A DNA stretch of 49,737 nt from Bacteroidia bacterium. Lineage in GTDB: Bacteria; Bacteroidota; Bacteroidia; B-17B0; Aurantibacillaceae. Of the stretch, positions 34,673-43,700 are shown piece by piece. Made by a program: the position numbers and the translations under genes. Within the stretch, counting starts at the first letter, position 1. Each line of letters opens with the position of its first letter. Where the stretch lies: assembly GCA_026415195.1 (NCBI GenBank), contig JAOAHO010000018.1, positions 1 to 49,737 of the forward strand. Direction: 5' to 3'. Below the pieces are notes generated by a model. The model did not search any database. It was not told the origin of the DNA and saw nothing but the letters and a program-made list of their open reading frames with translations.

Positions 34673-35326
34673 ATGACTAAAGCCGTAATCTTCGACATGG
34701 ACGGTATTCTGATTGATAGCGAGCCACTTTGGAGAGAGGCAATGATGAGGATTTTTGAGCAGTATGGTTTTGGAATTACCGAAGAGCAATGCCGTTCGAC
34801 AAAAGGGATGAAAATTGAAGAGGTGATCAGCTTATGGAACCGGCAAAAAAGCTTATGTTGGGAAGATGAGTTGAAAATTAAGATGGAAATTCATAAATTA
34901 CTTTTAAAACTTCTTCATCAGAAGGGAAAAGCAATTCCCGGAGCCATGGATGCCATATTGGCAGCCAAAACAAGAAGGTTCAAAATCGGGTTGGCTACCT
35001 CTTCCGACAGAACACTGATGGAGGCCGTAGTGAAAAAATTGGGAGTTACACAATTTTTTGATGCAATGGTTTGTGCGGATGGGGCATTAAAGGCCAAGCC
35101 CCACCCCGACGTCTATCTGGAATGTGCCAAAAGGATGGGAGTGTCTCCCCGGCAGTGTGTGGCGGTAGAGGATTCTTATTTTGGCTTAAAATCTGCCAGA
35201 AGTGCCGGAATGTTTGTCATTGGTGTGCCCGAGTCGGAATGTGAATTGGTGAAATTCAGAGAGACCGCCGATTTGGTTTTGGAAAATTTATGGCAGGTTC
35301 AAAGAAAACTATTAGAAATACAATAA
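34673..35326 (+). CDS. HAD-family sugar-phosphate phosphatase (HxpB/beta-phosphoglucomutase-like)
   Basis: The 217-residue protein is a HAD subfamily IA hydrolase with a helical cap. Motif I is Asp8-Met-Asp10 in VIFDMDGILIDSEPLW. Motif II is LATSSDRTLM, motif III centres on Lys in LKAKPHPDVYLECAKRMG, and motif IV is VAVEDSYFGLKSARSAGM. The closest named relatives by pattern are hexitol phosphatase HxpB (YniC) and 2-deoxyglucose-6-phosphatase. A beta-phosphoglucomutase would also share motif I, but its GRP loop is not clear here. It is a single gene, divergent from the glycosyltransferase operon and convergent with the carbonic-anhydrase-like gene, with an 8-bp gap. Confidence 0.9.
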   Translation: MTKAVIFDMDGILIDSEPLWREAMMRIFEQYGFGITEEQCRSTKGMKIEEVISLWNRQKSLCWEDELKIKMEIHKLLLKLLHQKGKAIPGAMDAILAAKTRRFKIGLATSSDRTLMEAVVKKLGVTQFFDAMVCADGALKAKPHPDVYLECAKRMGVSPRQCVAVEDSYFGLKSARSAGMFVIGVPESECELVKFRETADLVLENLWQVQRKLLEIQ

Positions 35327-35334
35327 TAAAAACA

Positions 35335-35952
35335 TTATTTTTTGTTTGACTTGTTCCATGATTTATAGTTATGTTGATTTGATGATGCCAATGGCAATTC
35401 AATTTCATTTAAATTTTGAATAATTTTAGGTTGACAGGGATTAACGTTTTGTATGCAATCATCGGCAAGTTGCTGATAAAGTAATGTACCTTGGGTTTTC
35501 CATTCCACCATTTCTTCTTTGACTTCTTTAATGATTTTTGCAGGGTTCCCGGCTGCCAGCGTATTAGGCGGAATTTTCATGCCGGCCGGAACAAAGCTCA
35601 GCGCCCCGACAACTGCATTTTCTCCCACTTCTGCATCGTCCATGATCACGGCATGCATCCCAATCAGAGCATTTTTTCCGATTCTGGCCCCATGCACAAT
35701 GGCTCCATGCCCGATATGGGCCATTTCTTCCAACACTACGGTTACTCCGGGAAACATGTGGATGGTACAGGAATCCTGAATGTTGGAACCATCGTGAATG
35801 ATAATGCTTCCAAAATCGGCCCTGAGCGAGGCAAAAGGACCTATGTAAACATTTTTGCCTATGAACACATTTCCGATGACCGATGCCTGTGGGTGTACGA
35901 ATGATGTGGGATGGATGTGCGGAATACTTCCTTTGAAGGAATAAAATGCCAT
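35335..35952 (-). CDS. Gamma-carbonic-anhydrase-like hexapeptide-repeat protein (PaaY/YrdA type)
   Basis: The 205-residue protein folds as a left-handed beta-helix made of hexapeptide repeats (about 12-150, e.g. ASVIGNVFIGKNVYIGPF). Metal ligands expected for the gamma class are present as His65, His82 and His87 (IHMFPG and HIGHGAIVHG), with the usual five-residue step between the last two. Relatives include PaaY thioesterase and YrdA. Carbonic anhydrase activity is possible but often weak in this subgroup. The last 45 residues are a low-complexity Asn/Ser/Lys extension not found in the core family. It starts 6 nt after the response regulator stop, so it is probably co-transcribed with the two-component genes. 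Confidence 0.88.
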   Translation of the reverse strand: MAFYSFKGSIPHIHPTSFVHPQASVIGNVFIGKNVYIGPFASLRADFGSIIIHDGSNIQDSCTIHMFPGVTVVLEEMAHIGHGAIVHGARIGKNALIGMHAVIMDDAEVGENAVVGALSFVPAGMKIPPNTLAAGNPAKIIKEVKEEMVEWKTQGTLLYQQLADDCIQNVNPCQPKIIQNLNEIELPLASSNQHNYKSWNKSNKK

Positions 35953-35958
35953 GTAAGT

Positions 35959-36660
35959 TTATTCTTTCACATGCAATTTAAAACCTTTTCCGTGAATATT
36001 GATAATTTCAACGTTGGGATCTTCTTTTAAGTATTTCCTTATCTTGGCAACATATACATCCATGCTTCGACCGTTGAAGTAATTATCGTCGTTCCAAATC
36101 GACCTGAGGGCAAAAGTTCGGTCCAGAATTTGATTTTTATGGATGCACAGCATTCGAAGCAATTGGTTTTCTTTTGAGGTAAGACGAATTTGTTTGTCAT
36201 TTATCGTGAGAATTTGTTTTTCAGAATCGAGGGTAAAGTTTCCAATTTTGAATACCTTCATGTTTTCATCTTGAACCAGGCTTTTGTTCGATCTTCTTAA
36301 CACCGCCTGAACCCTGGCCAGGAGTTCTTCCATATCGAAGGGTTTGGTGATGTAGTCGTCTGCTCCCGATTTAAATCCTTCCAAGGTATCTTCCTTCATG
36401 GATTTGGCCGTAAGGAACACTATGGGAATGTGTGGATTTGCCTTACGGATTTCTTTGGCTAATGTAAATCCGTCTTTCTGCGGCATCATTACATCCAATA
36501 TCGCAAGATCATAATTATGCTTAAAAAACATTTGTGATGCTTTTTCACCGTCTTCGGCAAGCCCCACCTGATAGCCTTTGGCTTCAAGATATTCTTTTAA
36601 CAATGGCCCGAGGGAAACATCATCCTCTGCCAAAAGAATGTTAATTTTAACTTCAGCCAT
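35959..36660 (-). CDS. OmpR-family response regulator (RprY-like)
   Basis: The 233-residue protein has a receiver domain (about 6-120) with the acidic pocket Asp13-Asp14, phospho-acceptor Asp56 (DLAILDVMMP), Thr84 and Lys106. A winged-helix DNA-binding domain follows (about 135-232), ending VYVAKIRKYLKEDPNVEI and NIHGKGFKL. Sequence style and partner match the RprX/RprY system of Bacteroidota. The cognate kinase gene lies 52 bp upstream on the same strand. In Porphyromonas and Bacteroides RprY is linked to stress and envelope functions; targets here are unknown. Confidence 0.93.
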   Translation of the reverse strand: MAEVKINILLAEDDVSLGPLLKEYLEAKGYQVGLAEDGEKASQMFFKHNYDLAILDVMMPQKDGFTLAKEIRKANPHIPIVFLTAKSMKEDTLEGFKSGADDYITKPFDMEELLARVQAVLRRSNKSLVQDENMKVFKIGNFTLDSEKQILTINDKQIRLTSKENQLLRMLCIHKNQILDRTFALRSIWNDDNYFNGRSMDVYVAKIRKYLKEDPNVEIINIHGKGFKLHVKE

Positions 36661-36712
36661 AAGCGGTTTTTTTTAAGTTAAAAATAAGGAATATTTCTTG
36701 AATTTACAAAAT

Positions 36713-38233
36713 TTATACCACTCTGCTGGGAATGGTAATGGTAAAAGTACTTCCGACTCCGGGAGTACTATCTACTCTGATGTTACCGCCATGCATTTCC
36801 ACAATTGACTTCACGTATGAAAGCCCAAGGCCAAACCCCTTCACATTGTGCACATTGCCCGTGGGTACACGATAGAATTTGTCGAAAATGCGCTTCTGAT
36901 CTTCTTTACTTATCCCAATACCGTTATCTTTAACTGAAATGGATATGGATCCCGCATCCGACTTGGTTGTAATGATGATTTCAGGCGTGCGAGTGGTATA
37001 TTTTAATGCGTTATCGATGAGGTTAACGATAATATTGGAAAAATGGGTTTTGTCGGCTAAAAGTGTGACACCATCATCTGTCTCGGGAAGAAATTCGATT
37101 TTTCCACCTCGTGAACCGGCCAGAATTTGGGTGTTTTGGATGGCATGATTGATAATTTCGTGTAAGTTGATTTCAGTTTTTTTTAATTTAAACTCTCCTT
37201 TATCAATAATCGCAGTTTGAAGGATGGTTTCCACTAAAATGCCCAGGCGCTTATTTTCATTTTTAATTGTTTGTAAATATCGTTTTTGTTGTTCGGGGTT
37301 TTTCTGAAATTTTTCGTCCATTAGCATTTCCGTGGCAAGCTGGATGGTACTGATGGGAGTTTTAAATTCATGCGTCATGTTGCTGATGAAATCGTTTTTG
37401 ATTTCCGAAATTTTTTTTTGCTTCAGGTTCAGGTTCATGGCATATGTAAAGGAACCGATAAATATGATAAACATGATGCCGCTGAGAATAAATAGGGGAA
37501 TCATGGTTCGTAATACATATCTTTTTTTTTCGGGGAATTGAAGGAATAGGTAATTAGGTTGCAATAACTGTATATTCGGAGTGAGGTTTATTTTAAAGTC
37601 ATATTCCGATTCGAGGTTTTCGTTGCCTTTTCTGGGCATGGTTTTAATAGTAAAACGATATGGAATGAGGATTCCCATGGATTTGAGTTCGTTCCTGAGA
37701 ACTGAGTCAACATGAGAAGTATCTATCTTTGGATTGAAGTTTTTATAGTAATTAAAAGAATATTCCTCATCGAAAAAATCCTGAGTGGTAATAGGTTTTA
37801 TTCCAAGGTCGGTGCCGATAGGAAGGGTGGTTTTAGATAGATTGTTCTGGCTTAGGAACTCTGAAAAAAACGGACCTTTCATTAAGCTGTCCCGGGGGGT
37901 GTATTTGGAAGAAAAACGGGTTTGTTTTTTGCCGTTACTGTCTACCTGAACTTGTTCCGAAATACGTAAAAGGCTTCCACCTGGATTATTTCCCAACATG
38001 ACTGGGCTAACCAAATAACCTTGCCTTTTGATGTAAGTTTTTTTAAAAACGAATGTTGAGTCTTCCAGATTTAATTTCTTTGCTGTATTCTGAAGAGCAA
38101 TGTTAACCTTGTGTTCAAAAAATTCCTGTCTTGATTTATATTCATCTTTAATCCAAACTATTTGAATCAACATAAAGGCTATAAGCGAAATACCAAACAA
38201 AATGGAAATGATTATAAACAATCCCCTCGACAT
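36713..38233 (-). CDS. Sensor histidine kinase (RprX-like)
   Basis: The 506-residue protein has an N-terminal membrane helix (about 5-27), a periplasmic sensor domain of about 210 residues without a recognised fold and a second helix (about 242-264). The HisKA domain carries phospho-acceptor His288 (NMTHEFKTPIST), and the HATPase domain has its N box (IVNLIDNALKYT), G1 (DNGIGISKED) and G2 (GFGLGLSYV) boxes intact. It precedes its response regulator, the reverse of the more common order but normal for RprX/RprY. The upstream 510-bp stretch may hold its control region; I found no full promoter consensus there. Confidence 0.93.
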   Translation of the reverse strand: MSRGLFIIISILFGISLIAFMLIQIVWIKDEYKSRQEFFEHKVNIALQNTAKKLNLEDSTFVFKKTYIKRQGYLVSPVMLGNNPGGSLLRISEQVQVDSNGKKQTRFSSKYTPRDSLMKGPFFSEFLSQNNLSKTTLPIGTDLGIKPITTQDFFDEEYSFNYYKNFNPKIDTSHVDSVLRNELKSMGILIPYRFTIKTMPRKGNENLESEYDFKINLTPNIQLLQPNYLFLQFPEKKRYVLRTMIPLFILSGIMFIIFIGSFTYAMNLNLKQKKISEIKNDFISNMTHEFKTPISTIQLATEMLMDEKFQKNPEQQKRYLQTIKNENKRLGILVETILQTAIIDKGEFKLKKTEINLHEIINHAIQNTQILAGSRGGKIEFLPETDDGVTLLADKTHFSNIIVNLIDNALKYTTRTPEIIITTKSDAGSISISVKDNGIGISKEDQKRIFDKFYRVPTGNVHNVKGFGLGLSYVKSIVEMHGGNIRVDSTPGVGSTFTITIPSRVV

Positions 38234-38743
38234 AAGATTTTAAAAAAGGTAAAATTAGCAATTTGGATTTTTGTTAAATGTTCAGGATAGGTTAATTAAG
38301 ATTAGTTAACCAAAGGTTTCGGTAGGAAAGTTGTGTGTTGTGTGTCATAAGCCATGGTTTGTTTTTTGGGCAAAAATAACGGTTGGGCCGGGGTCGTTAC
38401 CTACACCGGCGATTTATACCCAATTGCACCAGTTGTTGCTGGCATCATAATCAATCAGTTATTGTTCAAAAAATACGTTGTACAAAACCAAATAAGTACT
38501 ATGTTTTTTCATCCTTTATGACGGATTTTTTTTCTTAACGAGGAATACTTTTTATTGCAGTTTATAATTAAACAGTTCTTTTCCCATTTTTTACTTTATT
38601 TGTTTAGGACCTTTTAGAAATCGTAGAAAAATTTTGAATGGAAATATGATTCTATTCACAACATAAAAAAAAGCAACACCACATTAGTTCAGATAAAAAA
38701 AGGAGTTGGATAGTGAATGTTATTGAGTTTTGAGTTGGGGGAG
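38234..38743. other. 510-bp stretch without a confident gene
   Basis: This is the longest non-coding stretch in the window. It is AT-rich except for a GC-rich core at about 38381-38412. It holds a 7-bp tandem repeat (GTTGTGT twice, near 38330-38343), an imperfect 8-bp inverted repeat (38387-38394 with 38403-38410, 8-nt loop) and a 55-codon plus-strand open frame at 38354-38521. The last two coincide. I see no ribosomal RNA, tmRNA, RNase P or SRP RNA signature and no transposase remnant. The right end contains the 3' flank of tRNA-Val with a T run (minus strand, about 38695-38701) but no hairpin. Confidence 0.6.
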
Positions 38744-38818
38744 TGGGAGCAACTGGATTCGAACCAGTGACCCCCTGCTTGTAAGGCAGGTGCTCTGAAC
38801 CAGCTGAGCTATGCTCCC
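38744..38818 (-). tRNA. tRNA-Val (anticodon UAC)
   Basis: A complete 75-nt cloverleaf is present. It has a 7-bp acceptor stem GGGAGCA/TGCTCCC and a D arm GCTC/GAGC. The anticodon stem CCTGC/GCAGG has loop CTTACAA, giving anticodon TAC, and the T arm ACTGG/CCAGT has loop TTCGAAT. The discriminator is A and no CCA is encoded. A consensus promoter lies just upstream, so it is transcribed independently of the T9SS cargo gene. Confidence 0.97.
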
Positions 38819-38833
38819 TTAAAATTTAGTTTG

Positions 38834-38864
38834 CAAATGTAGGTCTTTTATTTAGATTGGCAAA
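38834..38864 (-). promoter_or_regulatory. Bacteroidota-type promoter for tRNA-Val
   Basis: On the minus strand TTTG (38861-38864) is followed after 19 nt by TACATTTG (38834-38841), a full match to TTTG-N19-TAnnTTTG. The predicted start near 38827 leaves a leader of about 9 nt before the mature tRNA. The whole promoter fits in the 50-bp gap after the T9SS cargo gene. Confidence 0.7.
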
Positions 38865-38868
38865 AAAA

Positions 38869-39603
38869 TTATTCTTTGATAATCCTTTTAGTTAAAACCC
38901 TTTGGTTTTGAGTTATTTTGATAAGATAAACACCCGATGCCAAATTTCCGGTATTGACTTGTAAAACATCATTAGAATTTGAAAAATCATGATATTGACT
39001 AAATACTTTTTGGCCGGTAATATCATATAATTCGATTTTGGCCGCAGAATATTCATGTTTGGATTTTATATAAAAACTCTGAGAAAAAATTGTAGGATAA
39101 ATTTTGAAATTTCTGTTTATGGCATTTTCCGTGACGGAGGAAGGCGCATTGTAATGTATGGTAAATTGCAAAGAGTCGGAAGCTTGGTTCTCGTTCTGGA
39201 TGGTGTATCTGATAATACTTTGTCCCGCCGCAGGTCCTTCATCCAGGTCGGCAGTAAGCATATTATATTGGCCTTGTAATTGGGAGGCGGAAGTACCGGC
39301 TGTTAGGGTTAAAGCTTGTGGTGAAACCATGGTAGAAGGGCCGTAGCAATTACCGGCAAAACAGAAATAAGCATTGGCACCGGCATTCAAAAGAATATCA
39401 TAACGCTTTGCAATATAATTTTTTGTCTGAGATGAAGTGTTTTTAACATCAAAAGTGACTTTAATATTTGCGTTTGGGCTTGTATTAACTGTTATGGTGG
39501 AATTGGGGGTAATGGTGCTATTGTTGGAAATATTTGTAACCAAAAATGACTGAGCATTCAACCCAAACAGGGTGATTAAAAAAATAAAAACAATTCTTTT
39601 CAT
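38869..39603 (-). CDS. Small secreted protein with T9SS type A sorting domain
   Basis: The 244-residue protein has a signal peptide (about 1-18, ending LNAQ), a roughly 140-residue beta-rich middle part of unknown fold and a C-terminal type A sorting domain (about 165-244). Typical sorting-domain features are FKIYPTIFSQSFYI, IELYDITGQKVF and the end LASGVYLIKI with a terminal KRIIKE. The sorting domain directs the protein through the type IX secretion system to the cell surface. The middle region contains CFAGNCYGP, possibly a disulfide. I use the ATG at 39603; an upstream TTG at 39609 adds two residues. It starts 15 nt after the orphan histidine kinase gene, so both are probably on one mRNA. 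Confidence 0.88.
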   Translation of the reverse strand: MKRIVFIFLITLFGLNAQSFLVTNISNNSTITPNSTITVNTSPNANIKVTFDVKNTSSQTKNYIAKRYDILLNAGANAYFCFAGNCYGPSTMVSPQALTLTAGTSASQLQGQYNMLTADLDEGPAAGQSIIRYTIQNENQASDSLQFTIHYNAPSSVTENAINRNFKIYPTIFSQSFYIKSKHEYSAAKIELYDITGQKVFSQYHDFSNSNDVLQVNTGNLASGVYLIKITQNQRVLTKRIIKE

Positions 39604-39618
39604 GTTCAAAAGTACGAA

Positions 39619-40668
39619 TTATTTTTCAAACCTTTTGAGATAAAAAGTGAATTCAGAACCTTCGCCCACTTTACTTTTTACAGAAATGGAACTGTTATGG
39701 GCTTCCACAATATGCTTCACAATTGCCAACCCCAGACCGGTGCCCCCTTGCTCACGACTTCTGCCTTTGTCCACTCTGTAAAATCGCTCAAATAACCTTG
39801 GCAAGTGAACTTCCTCAATTCCAACACCATTATCTTTTACGCTGATAAACACCTTGTCATCATAAAAAGAAAAGGAAACAACGGTCTCACCGTTCACTTT
39901 CCCGTATTTTATGGAATTTGTAATCAGATTCACCAGCACCTGCCTAATTCTGTATTCGTCAGCATATACATAAATGGGCTTATCATATTTTTTATCAAAT
40001 TTAAGTTGAATGTTTTTTTTGGATGACATCAATTCCAATTGGCTGTATATATCTTTTGTAAGCCTGGCAATATCCACCTTTTCAAAATCCATATTGAGTT
40101 CACCCGTATCCAATTGATTGATGGTTTCAAGGTCATCAATAATGTTGATCATCCTTTCAACACTTTTCTCAGCTCTTTTAAGGTAATCCAGGTTGATTCT
40201 TTCATCATTCAGTCCACCGTTAATCAAAGTTTCTATGTAACCTTGAATGTTGAAAATAGGGGTTTTCAGTTCATGCGAAACGTTGCCCAGATATTCTTTT
40301 CTGTAACTATCGAGGTTTTCATAATACTTACTCTCTTTTTCCCTGATTTCCAGTATTTCATTGACATGATTTTTCAATGTCTCTACAGGATCAGCTTCTT
40401 TTATGCCTCCATTCGACCATTTACCCTGTTTCCCTAAAAGTTTATTTTCGACCAGTTTGTTAATTTCGATAATTTCTTTAGAAAATATTTGATAAAATAA
40501 TAATTGAATAAATATCCAGGAAAAGGAAAAAACGGAAAATCCTATAAGCAAATAATGTTCGGCATTCAGTTCAATATGAAGAAATGTTGAAGAAAACCAG
40601 ATCCAAATCAAAATCAGCGAAGTTATTAAAAATGATAATAAAATAAAATTTTTTAATTTATTTTTCAT
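39619..40668 (-). CDS. Orphan sensor histidine kinase, PhoR/WalK-like core
   Basis: The 349-residue protein has two membrane helices (about 8-28 and 38-60) with a loop of fewer than 12 residues. It thus has no periplasmic sensor domain and may sense within the membrane or cytoplasm. A HAMP-like or linker helix follows. HisKA holds His132 (GNVSHELKTPIFN) and the HATPase domain has its N box (VLVNLITNSIKYG), G1 (DNGVGIEEVH) and G2 (GGTGLGLAIV) boxes intact. The PhoR-like sequence style is clear, but no response regulator lies next to it. I use the ATG at 40668; the 40683 start would lie inside the terminator hairpin of the preceding gene. It is followed by the small T9SS cargo gene. Confidence 0.9.
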   Translation of the reverse strand: MKNKLKNFILLSFLITSLILIWIWFSSTFLHIELNAEHYLLIGFSVFSFSWIFIQLLFYQIFSKEIIEINKLVENKLLGKQGKWSNGGIKEADPVETLKNHVNEILEIREKESKYYENLDSYRKEYLGNVSHELKTPIFNIQGYIETLINGGLNDERINLDYLKRAEKSVERMINIIDDLETINQLDTGELNMDFEKVDIARLTKDIYSQLELMSSKKNIQLKFDKKYDKPIYVYADEYRIRQVLVNLITNSIKYGKVNGETVVSFSFYDDKVFISVKDNGVGIEEVHLPRLFERFYRVDKGRSREQGGTGLGLAIVKHIVEAHNSSISVKSKVGEGSEFTFYLKRFEK

Positions 40669-40693
40669 AAAAAAACCCGGCATCCGCCGGGTT
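40669..40693 (-). terminator. Rho-independent terminator after the 1329-residue cargo gene
   Basis: On the minus strand an 8-bp perfect stem AACCCGGC/GCCGGGTT (40686-40693 with 40674-40681) with a 4-nt loop is followed by a run of T residues (minus strand). It lies 18 nt after the stop codon of the large T9SS cargo gene. The T run ends directly at the start codon of the histidine kinase at 40668, leaving no room for a separate promoter. Confidence 0.85.
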
Positions 40694-40711
40694 AAATTTA
40701 ATGAAATGCAG

Positions 40712-43700
40712 TTACTCTTTTATGAGTTTGCCTTCTTTGATCTTTTTGCCTTCATTGGTTTCCCATGAATAGATATATATTCCTGCAGGAAGTGAATTCA
40801 GGTAAATTAATTCTTTATTGTTTTCGGGTTTAACGGAAACCACAATCCTTCCCAGTGCATCACGAATATTCAGGACCGCACCAGGAATTTGGTTCTCAAG
40901 TATTACATATTCTTTGAAAGGATTGGGATAGAGGTTTGAATGTTCGGGTTTTATTTCATATAAGCCACTGCAAATAAGCACCACCACTTGTACCTGTGCA
41001 CTGGAAGTACATCCGGCCGAGTTTGTTCCAACAACATTGAAAATTGTACTGGTATTGGGTGATAGAGTAAAAGAAGCAGCATTTGAACCATTCGACCATG
41101 TATAAGATTGTGCTCCGCTAACCGACATGGTAATATTAGTATTGGGGCAAACGCTGATGCTGGAGGCAGATTGCGTTCCGGAATTGGCGGTTGCGATTAA
41201 GCTCGGTCCGGGTACTACCTGAACGTTCACCGAAGCTGAACCGATACAACCTGTAGCGCCGCCAGAAACTGAATAGACGGTGGATACTGATGGGCTAACC
41301 GAAATGGAATTGGTATTAGCGCCGGTATTCCAGGTATAGGTTGCTGAGCCGGTCGCGGTTAGGACAACGGAACCGCCACTGCAAATCGATGGAGTAGCCG
41401 GAGAGATATTGATGGTGGGCGATGGGCTGACCGTAAATACAACAGGTGTCATGGGAGATGAACAACCCGATCCGGTATATTTCAAAACTCCGTTAAAGAT
41501 CCTGGGTGTAAAAGTTACATTAAAGTAAGAACCGCCCTTTCCTTCTTTAACTTGTATGTCTGAATTCTGAACATAAGTATTACCAAGCATAGTTCCGTTC
41601 GTGTAATAAACACTTGGCCCTCCGTTGGTTGTTACATAAATGCCATAGGTTTGTCCGGCAGGAACGGGTATAGCGAAAGTAGCGGGAACGGTTGTAAGCA
41701 TGCCAAGCGTTCCAGGGGCATTCACAGTGGTAGTTAAAACTTGAGTCCAACCGGCATTAGAAGTTTCGAAGCCCACAAAAGATCCTGGCCGGTACCATAC
41801 TTCCACCGTTGATACTCCGGCAGATGAAAAGTGCATATCAACACCGGTAATGGTAAGATTTTTCAAGGCAACAACGTCAAACATATTACCCAGTTGTCCA
41901 TTGCCTGCGGCATTGGTGGTTAGGATTGAACCCGGAGCCGTAGAAGATGCCTGAGCATAATAAGTAGTGGTAGTTGCGGCATTGGTGGTGAAGGTGTTCC
42001 CGCTTGCCAATGCAGTTGTGGAAGTGGGGGATGCATACCAATAAATGGTATTTCCGGAAGAAGTGGAAGCCGACAGGGTACCTGTAATTCCCGTGCATTT
42101 GTTATCTCCGGTTACTGATATGGTGGGATTTTGGCCTAAAGTGATATTAATGGGATTGGAATTCACTATACAGTTGTTCGTACCGGTAACACTTACTGAA
42201 TAAGTAACATTTGAAGTTGGAGTAATGACAATACTCGAAGTATTTTGACCGCTACTCCAGGTATAAGAAGCAATACCGCTTCCCGATGCTGTAAGTATGA
42301 TGGATGATCCCGGACAAGCTAACGTTGGTCCGCTTATGCTCACCATGGGAGACACTGTAAAATTGCTTGAAAATGAATTATTTAAATTATTACCGTCACC
42401 GGAAATGTTTGTGGAAGAAGTGAAAGTATAAACACCACCAACCGACATATTCACGGTTCCGACATTAACAACTACTGTCGCACCAGGTGCAAGGGTTCCC
42501 GTATAAATCGTCGATATGGTAGTAGGAACAGGACCGCCGATGGTTACCGAAACAGGAATATTGGTTAGCGAACCGGTACCATAATTTTGAACAACAACGG
42601 CCACATTCTGATTAGAAGTAAAACACGTGCCGTTAACCGGTGATTGAATTCCGCTGACACCGCCATCCACGGCAGTAGCATTGTAAATGTTAATATTATC
42701 TACATCAATAAAGTAGTCTGAAGGCTGAGCTGGGTCACGAGTGGCTTTGAATTTTAAAATAACGGTTTGTCCGGAATAAGTGGCCAGCGAATATAACTTG
42801 TTGGCAAAATTTAGTGAACTGACATGATTGCTTCCGGTAATAGCTGCGAGTAAAGAAAAAGTATTTCCGCAGTTTGTGGAAATCCAAACTCCCATCGTAT
42901 CGTTAACTAATTGGCTGGTGGGAGTGGGTGTGGAAGGGTAGGAAGCCCAATCAACATAACGATAATCGAACGACAGCATGGTGCTGGGTGTGATGGGGCC
43001 AATAGGCATTAAATCTGTTTCAGCTTTTACAATACTGGACCATAGGTTCCTTGACATTCCGTTTGAGTTATTTGTTCCGTGATTTGCCATCACCGACCAC
43101 GGATCGGATAACGAATTTTGCCAGTTGGCAGGAAAAGTAAGCGAGGAATTGAAATCCTGCATGTAGGGAATTGTAGCGGTAGCCACAACAGTACGCGTGA
43201 TAACGGGTAAAAGAGTGTCGTTGTTCAAATTCGGATCGCCTATAATTTCAGTAAATGCTTTAAAGGAATATGTACCGGCAGCCGTCATATTGAATGATCC
43301 TACGGTGAAGTTGGTGGTGGCATTGGGAGCCAGATTACCATTATAGGTGGAAGATAAGGTCTGGGTTGCAGCACCGCTTATCAATACTTTTACGGGTATG
43401 GTGGTAAGGGTATTGGTTCCGAAATTTTTAATTTGTACCACCACATTCTGATTACTTGAGTAACAGGGCTTTCCGGCAGGGGGTTCAACAAAAGCGCTAA
43501 CCCCGGCATCATTGGGAAGCAGGTTTACTATGTTAATGTTATCCACATCCACGTAATAATCCGATGGTACGGATGCAGTCCTAACAGCATGAAAACGGAA
43601 AATCAGCGATTGTCCTGCATAAGCGGCAAGGGCATAGGATACATTGGCAAAAGACGTGCTCGGATTGTGATTTGATGCATTGATGCTACCCAAAAGTGTA

